Positions 52,837 to 61,568 of a stretch of DNA of 64,000 bases are shown here, one piece after another (within the stretch, counting starts at the first letter, position 1; every line of letters starts with the position of its first letter). The translations under genes were made by a program, and so were the position numbers. The notes under the pieces were generated by a model. That model worked only from the letters and a program-made list of their open reading frames with translations. It was not told where the DNA came from and searched no databases. This DNA is from Bdellovibrionales bacterium Ga0074139 (GTDB lineage: Bacteria > Bdellovibrionota > Bdellovibrionia > Bdellovibrionales > Bdellovibrionaceae): contig LNEB01000012.1 of the NCBI GenBank assembly GCA_001464795.1, positions 124,001 to 188,000 on the forward strand, read 5' to 3'.

Positions 52837-54459
52837 ATGAAAAGCATGCAACAATTATTCTTAAAAAGAATTAAAAGTTTTTCTAAGCAACTTCGTTGGG
52901 CATTCTCAATTTTGACGTTTTTAGCTATTATTCAAGCTGCTTTAACGTTGTGGGTAGCAAAAGAATCAGATTACCACATAGAAAAAGGGCGAGTTTCAAA
53001 TAGAATTTTGACGGAACTTATCGATTTAGGTGGGAATAAACAAAGACTCAAAGTTTGGTTAGCACAGTATTTGCTCACTAATGACTCTTCAATAGATACC
53101 AAAAATAACCTGATCTTTAAAATGAACAATAGTCTTACAAATTTGGACGGCTTATTGATTCAAGATAACAAACTCAATGCTAAGCAAAAAAATGAGCTCG
53201 CTATTATTTCACAGCAAAGTAAAAGAGTAGAAACTTTAAAAATTAATATTCGCAAGCTCGAGTACGAAGTTAATAAAATTGATAAGAACCGCTTCGTTGA
53301 TCCAGGACAAGCTTGGAAATTTATGATTCAAGTCTTCGATAGTCTTGATGGTAATGACTTAAAAACATTAATTAATGATGCGATTGAAATTCAAAAACTT
53401 CGTGCTGCTGAAGCCGAAACAACAGCAAAAAATTATATCAAATACTTCAATACTTCCGTTTATTTTCTAACAGCTTTACTTGTGATTATGATGATATTTT
53501 TATCATCCACAATGCAAAACTCAATCCGAGAACCCATCCAAAATTTAGTGCAAGCTGCCATCGAGTTCTCGAAGGGAAATATCAGTCACAGAATTGACAA
53601 TTACCCAGATAATGAGTTTGGCATTTTAAGCGAAAAATTTAATGAAATGGCCATTGAACTTGAAAAGTTCAGGCAGGATGAAATTAAAAAAAGAACAACC
53701 ATTGAAGCAGCCGTTGAACAAAGAACACAACAGTTGAAAGATGCAGTTGATAAACTAAAAAATGCTGAGTTTGAAAGAAAGATTTTTTTATCTAACATTT
53801 CCCATGAATTGAAGACTCCAGCTACAGCCATACTAGGTGAAGCGTCTGTAACTCTTAGAGGTTCTGATAAATCAGCCATTGACTATAAGCAATCATTACA
53901 AAGTATTCAAATCATCGGCCGTCAATTATCTAACCGTATTGAAGACCTGCTTTTATTAGCTCGTACAGATAGTGACTTTTTTCGTATTCAATTAGCAGAA
54001 ATTTCAAGCCTTGAAATTAAAAATTTAATACAAGATGCTTTAGAAGTTGTAGATCCCTCTTCTCAGGTTTCATTTAATATTCAAAACTTGATCCAAGAGC
54101 ACTTGCTTCTAATTGATAAAGATAGGTTCGTTCAATTAATGGTTATTTTACTAGACAACTCTGTTCGCTACAACCGTGTTCTGCAACCGATCAGTATTCA
54201 AGTTGCCACTGACAATGAGAAACTCAATATTCAGATCACTAATGAATGTGATCACATTGAAAAAATTGATTTTTCAAATATTTTTGATCGTTACTACAGA
54301 GGCCATCATGCAAGACTTATAAGACCTGATGGACTTGGAATTGGTCTTCACTTAGCACAAACTATTGTAAAATCTCACTATGGAATTTTAACTGCTACTG
54401 CACTTGATTCAAATCATTTTCAAGTTCAAGTTAGTATTCCATTGAAAGTCAAATCATGA
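52837..54459 (+). CDS. membrane sensor histidine kinase (HAMP type)
   Basis: 540 aa from ATG 52837; a TTG at 52810 is also open. TM1 (FSILTFLAIIQAALTLWV) and TM2 (VYFLTALLVIMMIFLSS) bracket a helical periplasmic sensor of about 150 aa rich in Lys/Asn. A HAMP domain (IREPIQNLVQAAIEFSKGN), coiled coil, HisKA with NISHELKTPATAILGE and a GHKL ATPase with DGLGIGLHLAQ follow. The N and G1 boxes are present but divergent (LLDNSVRYN). Coupled to the OmpR regulator by an ATGA overlap. Confidence 0.9.
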   Translation: MKSMQQLFLKRIKSFSKQLRWAFSILTFLAIIQAALTLWVAKESDYHIEKGRVSNRILTELIDLGGNKQRLKVWLAQYLLTNDSSIDTKNNLIFKMNNSLTNLDGLLIQDNKLNAKQKNELAIISQQSKRVETLKINIRKLEYEVNKIDKNRFVDPGQAWKFMIQVFDSLDGNDLKTLINDAIEIQKLRAAEAETTAKNYIKYFNTSVYFLTALLVIMMIFLSSTMQNSIREPIQNLVQAAIEFSKGNISHRIDNYPDNEFGILSEKFNEMAIELEKFRQDEIKKRTTIEAAVEQRTQQLKDAVDKLKNAEFERKIFLSNISHELKTPATAILGEASVTLRGSDKSAIDYKQSLQSIQIIGRQLSNRIEDLLLLARTDSDFFRIQLAEISSLEIKNLIQDALEVVDPSSQVSFNIQNLIQEHLLLIDKDRFVQLMVILLDNSVRYNRVLQPISIQVATDNEKLNIQITNECDHIEKIDFSNIFDRYYRGHHARLIRPDGLGIGLHLAQTIVKSHYGILTATALDSNHFQVQVSIPLKVKS

Positions 54460-55136
54460 AAATTCTAATTGTTGAAGATAACCCACGAGTTTCTAGTTTT
54501 TTGGTTAGAGGTCTCAAAGCAGAAGGCTATCAAACAATTCTTGCAGAGGACGGCCAAATAGCAGTGCAAATAGCAGATTTTGAAAAGCCAGATATTATCA
54601 TCTTAGATCGCATGCTGCCACTGATGGATGGAATGGAAGTCTTGCAAGAAATTAGAAGCCGAAAATTGAACTGCCGAGTATTGATTCTTTCTGCTCTTTC
54701 CCAGGTGTCAGATAAAATAACAGGGCTTAAAATGGGGGCAGATGATTATATGTCAAAGCCCTTTGAATTTGAAGAACTTCTGGCCCGAATAATTTCCCTT
54801 TCACGAAGAACTGAAAAATCAGTAGAGCAAAAAATTTTTCAGTACAAAGAACTGATTGTAAATATGGACACCCTAGAGGTTCGTAGAAATGAAAAATTGA
54901 TAAGCCTTACTCCAAAGGAAATGGCGATTTTAGAGCTACTTATCACGAACCCCAAAAAAGTATTCAGTCGTGAAAGAATTCTCTCTAATGTATGGGACTC
55001 CACCGAGGATCCCATGACTAATATCGTGGATGTTTATATTAAAAAATTAAGAACTAAAATTGACGAGGGTTTTGGTGAACCCTACATCAAAACACAACGA
55101 GGTATTGGTTACAGCCTGAATGCTGAAACCGATTAA
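54456..55136 (+). CDS. OmpR/PhoB-type response regulator
   Basis: 226 aa: receiver domain with Asp51 (IILDRMLPLMDGME) and the Lys of MSKPFEF, then a winged-helix DNA-binding domain (LTPKEMAILELLITNPKKVFSRE, and TNIVDVYIKKLRTKID). Partner of the upstream kinase. It lies next to the DUF1552/DUF1592 genes, which may be targets (inference). Confidence 0.94.
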   Translation: MKILIVEDNPRVSSFLVRGLKAEGYQTILAEDGQIAVQIADFEKPDIIILDRMLPLMDGMEVLQEIRSRKLNCRVLILSALSQVSDKITGLKMGADDYMSKPFEFEELLARIISLSRRTEKSVEQKIFQYKELIVNMDTLEVRRNEKLISLTPKEMAILELLITNPKKVFSRERILSNVWDSTEDPMTNIVDVYIKKLRTKIDEGFGEPYIKTQRGIGYSLNAETD

Positions 55137-55142
55137 TGCTAA

Positions 55143-56585
55143 TTATAACTCGATCGGTGTTCCGTTATAGACGTCGATTCCGAAAGAATTGATATTTAAC
55201 CCAGCAAGCCTAGCCACAGACACCCAAAGATCTGCTACGTGATGGCGACTAACTGGACCACCATAATTAATCCCACTCTCGACGCGAGTTCCGTCTGGGG
55301 CCCTTGAGCCCCAAAAATAGCCTTGGCGATTGCGAGGTTCAAAAGTAGGCACGTTGACCCATCTTCCACGGCGAGTCCTGCTTCCACCACCAATAATTGT
55401 GTGCACGATGTTTCCACGGTCATGGCGACCGTTTCCAACCTCACCGGTTAGTACAATAAGCGTATTATCAATTAAAGGGCGACCGTCCACATCGTTAATA
55501 GCTGTTAATGTATTCACAAGTCCCACAATTTTACCTGCGTACCAACGGACCCATCCTTCATAGGCGGCGCGCGATGTGGGCTCAGGTAAGTAGCCAGGTA
55601 GTTTATCGTAATGGGCAATTTCGTGGTGAAAGTTATTGCCAAAAATATTTCCATTGCGATTCATGTTTGTCACGGGGTCAAACCAAGGCCACGTTTCTAA
55701 ATGATTTCCTAAACCTAAAACAGCCACCCGGTGGGTGTCCAAAGTGAAAGCGATGCGAATCATTTCTAAATATTGATCCATTTGATCATTATAACTCAAA
55801 GTCATGCCTGGCAAATTTGGCAGTTGAATATTTCCAGTGGCAGTGCCTGTGGCATTGATTCTATTTCCCAAAGCATTTAACGAAGCTAAGTAGGATTCCA
55901 TTTTAGCTCGCTCTTGGCCCGACAATCTGGCAAGCAATCGATTCGTATCACGACCTAACATCGATAGCAGAGCATTATTACGACTCAATAAAGTGGGATC
56001 TGTTTGATTTTGCTGCCGTAGAGGATCGATCACTTCTAGGTAAGCTTCACGCGCATTAGTAAAAAATGGCAAACTTCTAAGGCTACTATCAAAACTAAGC
56101 GGGTGATAGGCCGCTCCAAAAGACTGGTATCCATGACTGAGTCTTAAAACATTTTTGTTATGATGATTGGCAATCATCCAATCCAGTGAAGGTGAAGTGG
56201 GATTAGGAAATGGCCCCCCAAGGGCTGGATTAGTAGGAGCTTCGTAACGTACACTACTAGTTAATATATCCGAGTAAGATACGTCATGGGCATTACCCCA
56301 AAATCCAGTTCGCAATCCATCAATAAACTGACATTGATTTTTAATAGCATCAAAAGCACTGAATGGATTAGGTGAAACAAAGTTGGTTGTTGAACCTGTG
56401 AACCTGGCAACATCTCGGTCCGAACCCCAACCGTGCTGTAAAGCTACAAACAAAACTCTTAACGGGGCTGTTGTTGTTTGCCCCATGGCGACAGAAGAGC
56501 GTAAAAAAGGCAAAGCCACGCCAGCCGCAAGTCCCAGCTGTTTGATAAAGTCTCTTCGACTTAGATTCGGATTAATTTTTGCCAT
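55143..56585 (-). CDS. DUF1552 secreted protein with Tat signal
   Basis: 480 aa starting MAKINPNLSRRDFIKQLGLA, a twin-arginine signal with SRRDFIK. DUF1552 blocks follow: ALQHGWGSDRDV, the HHEIAHYDK motif, LTGEVGNGRHDRGN, and HHVADLWVSVARLAGL near the end. The family is related to the DUF1501/sulfatase-like alkaline-phosphatase superfamily, but its role is unknown. It follows the DUF1592 gene by 23 bp, as in planctomycetes and myxobacteria, so the two probably act together. Export in folded form suggests a bound cofactor. Confidence 0.88.
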   Translation of the reverse strand: MAKINPNLSRRDFIKQLGLAAGVALPFLRSSVAMGQTTTAPLRVLFVALQHGWGSDRDVARFTGSTTNFVSPNPFSAFDAIKNQCQFIDGLRTGFWGNAHDVSYSDILTSSVRYEAPTNPALGGPFPNPTSPSLDWMIANHHNKNVLRLSHGYQSFGAAYHPLSFDSSLRSLPFFTNAREAYLEVIDPLRQQNQTDPTLLSRNNALLSMLGRDTNRLLARLSGQERAKMESYLASLNALGNRINATGTATGNIQLPNLPGMTLSYNDQMDQYLEMIRIAFTLDTHRVAVLGLGNHLETWPWFDPVTNMNRNGNIFGNNFHHEIAHYDKLPGYLPEPTSRAAYEGWVRWYAGKIVGLVNTLTAINDVDGRPLIDNTLIVLTGEVGNGRHDRGNIVHTIIGGGSRTRRGRWVNVPTFEPRNRQGYFWGSRAPDGTRVESGINYGGPVSRHHVADLWVSVARLAGLNINSFGIDVYNGTPIEL

Positions 56586-56608
56586 ATTGAGTCTCCAATT
56601 ATCTACAA

Positions 56609-58600
56609 TTACTGATTTGCAGGCCGACGCATAATAAAACTTCGTAATTCCACTAAACTTTGTACAAATGAAGCCGTATTGTCTGGTTTTTGCGATAGAC
56701 CCACTTCAAAGTTTCTTAGCTCACACTGACCATTTGTTGTTTCTGGGGACTGCCCAGAGGCATATTTGAAATACTTTTTTGTCATACAACTTCTAAAATT
56801 TGAAGATTGTGCAATGGCCTGCAAATAGGTCACGCTGTTAGTAAAAACTAAAGGCTGATCCGTTGCACCCGTTAAAGTTCCAGATGCATCAATGGCTACA
56901 TTTTGTTTTTCTGTGGTTCTAAATAATCCGATGGCATCAAAGTTTTCAAAACCAAATCCAGCAGGGTCAATTTTGCTATGACAACCCACGCAGGACATTT
57001 GTCCACTATGACTAATGCGTAATAGTTCACGGGTACTCGTTATAGCAGGGTTCACAGTGGCAGGTACTTCAACAGAACCCGTATTATCTGGTGGAGCTCC
57101 CAAGTGGTTGCATAGCAATTGTTCCAGCGCAAACACACCGCGCTTAACAATTCCCGAACCTAACTCTCCTGACATAGTCGTTAAAAAAGCAGGATGAGAT
57201 AGCATTCCATAGCGCTGATTGGGATTCATATTTTGCAAAGTCATGTTGGTGCCAAAATTATTAGGACTTAAATTAAAAAACCGGGCCGATTGGCTGTTCA
57301 CATGAAAACTTTGAGTTATAAAGGGCGACAATAGAGAAGCATTGGGAGTGGCAAATAAACCATCTAAAGTATTAGTGGCACTTGTCAATAACGCCTGTCT
57401 ATCAGCGGTTGTTAAATTAAAAGAAGAATCCTTAAAAACAGTTCGGACACTTTCTAATTTTAAAAGATCCACAATAAAATTGGTCATTTTTCTTTGAAAC
57501 CGAGAGTCTTGTACCATTCTATCCACTTGTGCTCGAAGCACAGTGGGATTTTGTAGCTGGTTATTCGCAGCTAAATCCAGAAGTACATTATCTGGTGGCC
57601 CGTCCCAAACTGTGAATGAAAGCAAAGATGCAATTTCATAATGAGTTAAATTAAAAGTTGCTAAATTTCCGATGGGAACAGCACCAATTTCCGTGCGGAA
57701 CATATGATTAGGCGACATGATCAAACTTGTTAGTATATGATCAACCACCTGCGCCCGAGTTCCACCACTGGCAGTGATCGAAGGTTGACCCGATAAAATG
57801 TCTGTCACCTCTGTTGTTGTTAAAGGTCTTCGCCAAAGTCTAAGACCAAAATCCTGTGCCAAAGTTTGGTAGCAAGCATTACTAGCAGATGAGACACAAT
57901 TTCTGACATTCGCATTTTGATTTAAAATGGCAGTCGTTAGTAATTTTGTAGAAGTGTAAAGGGCTTGAATATTCACTTCATTAATTCTTAAAATATCTGG
58001 GTCATTGGCTAAACCAATTTGTGGATTGGCATCACCGAAAACAGGAAAAGAACTCTCTGGAAAAATAGAACCAAAAACACTGGTGATTGAATTTCTAAAT
58101 TGGATTTGCGTTAAGCGCTTAATTTGTGGTGCCAGCAATTGAGTCTCTGAATTACAAGCCATCACCTGAGTGGGGATGTTAGCCACCCAATCAGCCAAAG
58201 CTGCGTACTCACTGGGCTGCAGTGGTCCTGATGGTGGCATATTCTGAGCCCCATCTTTAACTGGATAATTGTGCAATCTATAAATAAGTTTTGATGTGGC
58301 AATAACTCCGGCATTGATCAGACCTGCACCAATATATTCAGTCTCGGTGTTGAAATTCAGATTGACCGCTCCCGATTGGCCGGTGTGGCAACTGTTACAG
58401 CGATTGGCAAGAACAGCTTTGGCTGCACTAAAACGCGTATTATCAGTTACAACTGGAGTCGTCCCCGCTACCTCGCTTAAGGAGGCCAGATCTAAAGTCG
58501 TATCATCAACTTTGAAGCCACCAGGACTGCAGTTCTGAAATGTGAAGAGAGTCACAAAACCAAGCGATAATATAAGTAATGAGCGAAAATTAAACCCCAT
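56609..58600 (-). CDS. DUF1592/DUF1588/DUF1585 cytochrome-like lipoprotein
   Basis: 663 aa; signal ends SLGFVTLFTFQNCSPGG (Cys24). A PSD1-type heme domain with CNSCHTGQSG lies at about 70; DUF1587/1595-like stretches (RLTQIQFRNSITSVFG, LRLWRRPLTTTEV), the DUF1592 core, DUF1588 with CVGCHSKIDPAGFGFENFD, and a C-terminal DUF1585 (FRSCMTKKYFKYASG) follow. Full-length member of the family that is truncated at the left edge of the window. Paired with DUF1552. GGGGA precedes the ATG, and the start can be closed in a hairpin. Confidence 0.9.
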   Translation of the reverse strand: MGFNFRSLLILSLGFVTLFTFQNCSPGGFKVDDTTLDLASLSEVAGTTPVVTDNTRFSAAKAVLANRCNSCHTGQSGAVNLNFNTETEYIGAGLINAGVIATSKLIYRLHNYPVKDGAQNMPPSGPLQPSEYAALADWVANIPTQVMACNSETQLLAPQIKRLTQIQFRNSITSVFGSIFPESSFPVFGDANPQIGLANDPDILRINEVNIQALYTSTKLLTTAILNQNANVRNCVSSASNACYQTLAQDFGLRLWRRPLTTTEVTDILSGQPSITASGGTRAQVVDHILTSLIMSPNHMFRTEIGAVPIGNLATFNLTHYEIASLLSFTVWDGPPDNVLLDLAANNQLQNPTVLRAQVDRMVQDSRFQRKMTNFIVDLLKLESVRTVFKDSSFNLTTADRQALLTSATNTLDGLFATPNASLLSPFITQSFHVNSQSARFFNLSPNNFGTNMTLQNMNPNQRYGMLSHPAFLTTMSGELGSGIVKRGVFALEQLLCNHLGAPPDNTGSVEVPATVNPAITSTRELLRISHSGQMSCVGCHSKIDPAGFGFENFDAIGLFRTTEKQNVAIDASGTLTGATDQPLVFTNSVTYLQAIAQSSNFRSCMTKKYFKYASGQSPETTNGQCELRNFEVGLSQKPDNTASFVQSLVELRSFIMRRPANQ

Positions 58601-58645
58601 CCAAGTCCCCTACTACAGGTTAGCATAAACAAGTTTGACTTGGAT
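58599..58645 (-). promoter_or_regulatory. leader hairpin that can hide the start of the DUF1592 gene
   Basis: ATCCAAGTC in the leader (58637-58645) is a perfect 9-base complement of GACTTGGAT (58599-58607), which spans the base after the GGGG ribosome site and the first two bases of the ATG. The 29-nt loop makes a weak but plausible structure controlling translation. Confidence 0.4.
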
Positions 58646-58756
58646 CTTATCGGCTATCTGAATATCATAATTAGATCCATTTTTTGGGTATGTCGCAAAA
58701 TGAAACACTCATTTTAAAAAATTCGTTTAACTTTAATTCGATTTTGATGGGTTCAA

Positions 58757-59557
58757 CTAAAGTTGACTTAATTGATCAAACAAAATGAAAGAACCCAGGA
58801 TTAAAACAAAATACCCAAAGCCTTTTTTAAGTTTTTGTTCGGAAATAAATCTGGATAAATATATACCCACAAACAAACCAATCACTGCAATTCCCGTTAT
58901 TGTCAAAATTAAAGACCAATCAATCTCTATTTTTTGATCAAGATCTCCGGAAAAACCAATTAAAGATTTAGCTGCTATAATAAATAGTGAGGTGCCTACA
59001 GCTATCCTCATTGACATGCCAACGAGTAAAACTAAAGCTGGAATAATTAAAAATCCGCCCCCTGCGCCAACAAAACCAGTGACACCACCTATAACAAGTC
59101 CTTCAACTCCAATCAGTATCAATTTTAAATGTGGATTTAATTTAAGGTTTTCAACCTGTGCTTTTTTGTTTTTAATCATGGAAATAGACGCAGCTAGCAT
59201 TAAAATCGCAAACACCAACATAATAAGAAGTGGTTTTGAAACAACTAAATTTCCTACGTTCAACGCAGGGTCAGGCAAACTTGGAACTAAGTAAGCCCTA
59301 GTTAAATAGACTCCGATAAAACTAGGAATTCCGAAAATAATACCTGTCTTAAGATCCACTTCCCCTTTTTTTAAATAAAAAAAACCTCCTACTAAGGCCG
59401 TAGATCCAACAATAAATAATGAATAAGAAGTCGCTAAAATGGGATTTGTACTAAATAGATAGACTAAAATAGGAACTGTTAAAATAGATCCACCACCACC
59501 AATTAAACCCAAACTGAGTCCCATTAAAATAGCAGCGAAATAACCTAGCATTTCCAT
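58757..59557 (-). CDS. TauE/SafE-family sulfite or sulfur-compound exporter
   Basis: 266 aa with eight or so TM helices and the two inverted-repeat motifs of the family, GLSLGLIGGGGSILTVPILVYL and GGVTGFVGAGGGFLIIPALVLL. In this operon it most likely exports sulfite made by the persulfide dioxygenase. Last gene of the sulfur operon, 7 bp after the YeeE/YedE half. Confidence 0.88.
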   Translation of the reverse strand: MEMLGYFAAILMGLSLGLIGGGGSILTVPILVYLFSTNPILATSYSLFIVGSTALVGGFFYLKKGEVDLKTGIIFGIPSFIGVYLTRAYLVPSLPDPALNVGNLVVSKPLLIMLVFAILMLAASISMIKNKKAQVENLKLNPHLKLILIGVEGLVIGGVTGFVGAGGGFLIIPALVLLVGMSMRIAVGTSLFIIAAKSLIGFSGDLDQKIEIDWSLILTITGIAVIGLFVGIYLSRFISEQKLKKGFGYFVLILGSFILFDQLSQL

Positions 59558-59564
59558 ACTTCAC

Positions 59565-59993
59565 CTACTTTTGAATTTTCATTTTTTTATCAATAAGATT
59601 AAAAATTCCCATTCCCATCAACATACTAATAACAAAGATGAAAGGTGTTGAATCAAAGCTTGCCAGTGAAGTCACCGCGGGTCCTGGACAAAATCCCCCC
59701 AGGGCCCATCCCACTCCAAAAATAAATGATCCTATAACCAATGCAGGTGTGATGTCTTTTTTTGAAGGGACATGCCATTGACGATCAAATAATGGAGAGC
59801 TTTTTTTTCTTATTAATTTGTAGGTTACAAAATGCACAAGAATGGCACCTATCATAACAAACATCAAAGAAGGGTCCCACTGACCAAAAAGGTCTAAAAA
59901 ACCAATGACCTTTTGTGGTTGAGTCATCCCCGAAATTGCAAGACCGATGGCAAAAAGAAATCCTACTGCTAATGCTGAAAGTGAATTTTTCAT
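59565..59993 (-). CDS. YeeE/YedE half-transporter (DUF6691/PmpB type)
   Basis: 142 aa, four TM helices, with GLAISGMTQPQKVIGFLD and the Cys motif GGFCPGPAVTSL. It forms with the next gene a split YeeE/YedE carrier for thiosulfate-like sulfur compounds. ATG directly after the stop of the partner gene. Confidence 0.87.
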   Translation of the reverse strand: MKNSLSALAVGFLFAIGLAISGMTQPQKVIGFLDLFGQWDPSLMFVMIGAILVHFVTYKLIRKKSSPLFDRQWHVPSKKDITPALVIGSFIFGVGWALGGFCPGPAVTSLASFDSTPFIFVISMLMGMGIFNLIDKKMKIQK

Positions 59994-60416
59994 TTAGTAG
60001 ACTCCTAATTTTTTGAAAACAAAAACAGCTGCAATGCCTGCCGCCATAAATACAAGAGTGGCCACCAAAGACCTCGGTGACAATCGACTGATACCACAGA
60101 CTCCGTGACCACTGGTGCAGCCACTTCCTAGAATTGTACCAAAACCAACTAACAATCCTGCAATGACAGTTTTTCCAACAGAACTTGTCGTTGTATTTTC
60201 AAACACCTGAGGATTGAGCTGACCCACGACAAGCCCACCTAAAAGAAGGCCTATAATAAATAAGACTCGCCATAAGGTGTCCCCTTTTACAGAACTTATT
60301 GCACCATTGATAATACCGCTGATGCCTGTCACGCGACCATTTAAAAAGAGCATCAAAGAAACAGAAATTCCTATTAGAACTCCACCTAACAATGCGTTGA
60401 TCCAGTCCTGATTCAT
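59994..60416 (-). CDS. YeeE/YedE half-transporter (PmpA type)
   Basis: 140 aa, four TM helices, with FLNGRVTGISGII and the Cys motif GSGCTSGHGVCGISR, the site that handles sulfur. The partner of the gene immediately downstream. Four bp after the persulfide dioxygenase gene. Confidence 0.88.
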   Translation of the reverse strand: MNQDWINALLGGVLIGISVSLMLFLNGRVTGISGIINGAISSVKGDTLWRVLFIIGLLLGGLVVGQLNPQVFENTTTSSVGKTVIAGLLVGFGTILGSGCTSGHGVCGISRLSPRSLVATLVFMAAGIAAVFVFKKLGVY

Positions 60417-60420
60417 AATT

Positions 60421-61485
60421 TTAACCTCTTACCACGGGTTGATTTTTTTCATTCCAGCGAATCATTCCACCAGACATATTAATAGTAAATTTATAACCTA
60501 ATTGAATGCTTTCAGCGGTGGCGGATCCCGATCTTCCCCCGCTTCTGCAAACAAAGACGATTTCTTCTGCTCGGTCTCCCTTTTCTAAAAATGATGTAAG
60601 CTCTGGGCCTAACGTTATAAGTTCTGCACCTTGAATGTGCCCCAGCTCGCCAACGTACTCCTCGGGTCTGCGCACATCGATCAAGCGAATCTTTTTATTT
60701 CTTGCCTCATCTAAGTGATTCAGCAAATCTTCCACAGAGATTTCTGGCACTCCGTCGACAGTTTGGGGGTGTAAAGTTCTTGCATCTTTTGGTTTTCCAC
60801 ATGCCAAATTGGCAGGTACAGCTTCGTGAATTTTTTTAGGATTGGCCAGTTTTAATTCTGACATGATTTTTTTAAATTCATCTAAAGTTACTTTCTGATT
60901 GAGTCTGGCATTGAATTTTTTCTCAGTACCGATCGTAGATGAAGTCTGCCCTCGGTAGTCATGTCCTGGGTAAACAAGAGTTTCGTCTGGAAGTTTGAAA
61001 AGTTTGTCATGAACGCTGCTGTAAAGCTTGGCCGAATCACCCTGTTGAAAATCGGTTCGACCACAACCCCGAATCAGTAAAGCATCACCCGTAAAAATCA
61101 TTCCCTCAAATGCATAGGTCAAACAAGTGTTTGTATGCCCAGGTGTTGCCATCACTTGAATTTTTTTGTCACCAAGTCGTAAAACTTGCCCATCTTCTAA
61201 AGGGATGTCCACACAAGGAACTTCAGCTTCGGCACTGACAGCCGTTTTAATTCCAAGCCGCTTACGAAGTTCACCGGCACCTGTGATATGGTCAGCATGA
61301 ATGTGTGTATCAAGAGCGTAGATAAGCTTGAGTCCTAATTCTTCAATTAATTTTATATCCCGATCCACTGTTTCTAAAACAGGATCGATAATGGCCGCTT
61401 CCTTGGATTTAATATCAGCGATCAGATAAGTATAAGTAGATGACTCAGCCTCAAAAAGTTGATGAAAAATAATGTCTTTGTTCAT
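60421..61485 (-). CDS. persulfide dioxygenase-rhodanese fusion
   Basis: 354 aa from ATG 61485, after GAGGAG. The metallo-beta-lactamase part has LDTHIHADHITGAGELRKR and TPGHTNTCLTY, with GDALLIRGCGRTDFQQGD and YPGHDYRG: the ETHE1-type iron site. It oxidises glutathione persulfide to sulfite. A C-terminal rhodanese domain (RLIDVRRPEEYVGELGHI, catalytic Cys in VCRSGGRSGSA) moves sulfane sulfur. First gene of the sulfur operon; a palindrome stands 56 bp upstream. Confidence 0.95.
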   Translation of the reverse strand: MNKDIIFHQLFEAESSTYTYLIADIKSKEAAIIDPVLETVDRDIKLIEELGLKLIYALDTHIHADHITGAGELRKRLGIKTAVSAEAEVPCVDIPLEDGQVLRLGDKKIQVMATPGHTNTCLTYAFEGMIFTGDALLIRGCGRTDFQQGDSAKLYSSVHDKLFKLPDETLVYPGHDYRGQTSSTIGTEKKFNARLNQKVTLDEFKKIMSELKLANPKKIHEAVPANLACGKPKDARTLHPQTVDGVPEISVEDLLNHLDEARNKKIRLIDVRRPEEYVGELGHIQGAELITLGPELTSFLEKGDRAEEIVFVCRSGGRSGSATAESIQLGYKFTINMSGGMIRWNEKNQPVVRG

Positions 61486-61540
61486 AATGGACTCCTCTTG
61501 ATTCAGTCTCAATTTTTACACCCAATTGGCTTGAATCATG

Positions 61541-61554
61541 ATGTGCTAGCACAT
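61541..61554. promoter_or_regulatory. perfect palindrome upstream of the sulfur operon
   Basis: ATGTGCTAGCACAT, 14 bp, between the Crp/Fnr-family gene and the persulfide dioxygenase start. The TGTG...CACA form fits a Crp/Fnr-type operator; the adjacent regulator is the likely binder. Confidence 0.5.
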
Positions 61555-61568
61555 AATTAACACCTTTT

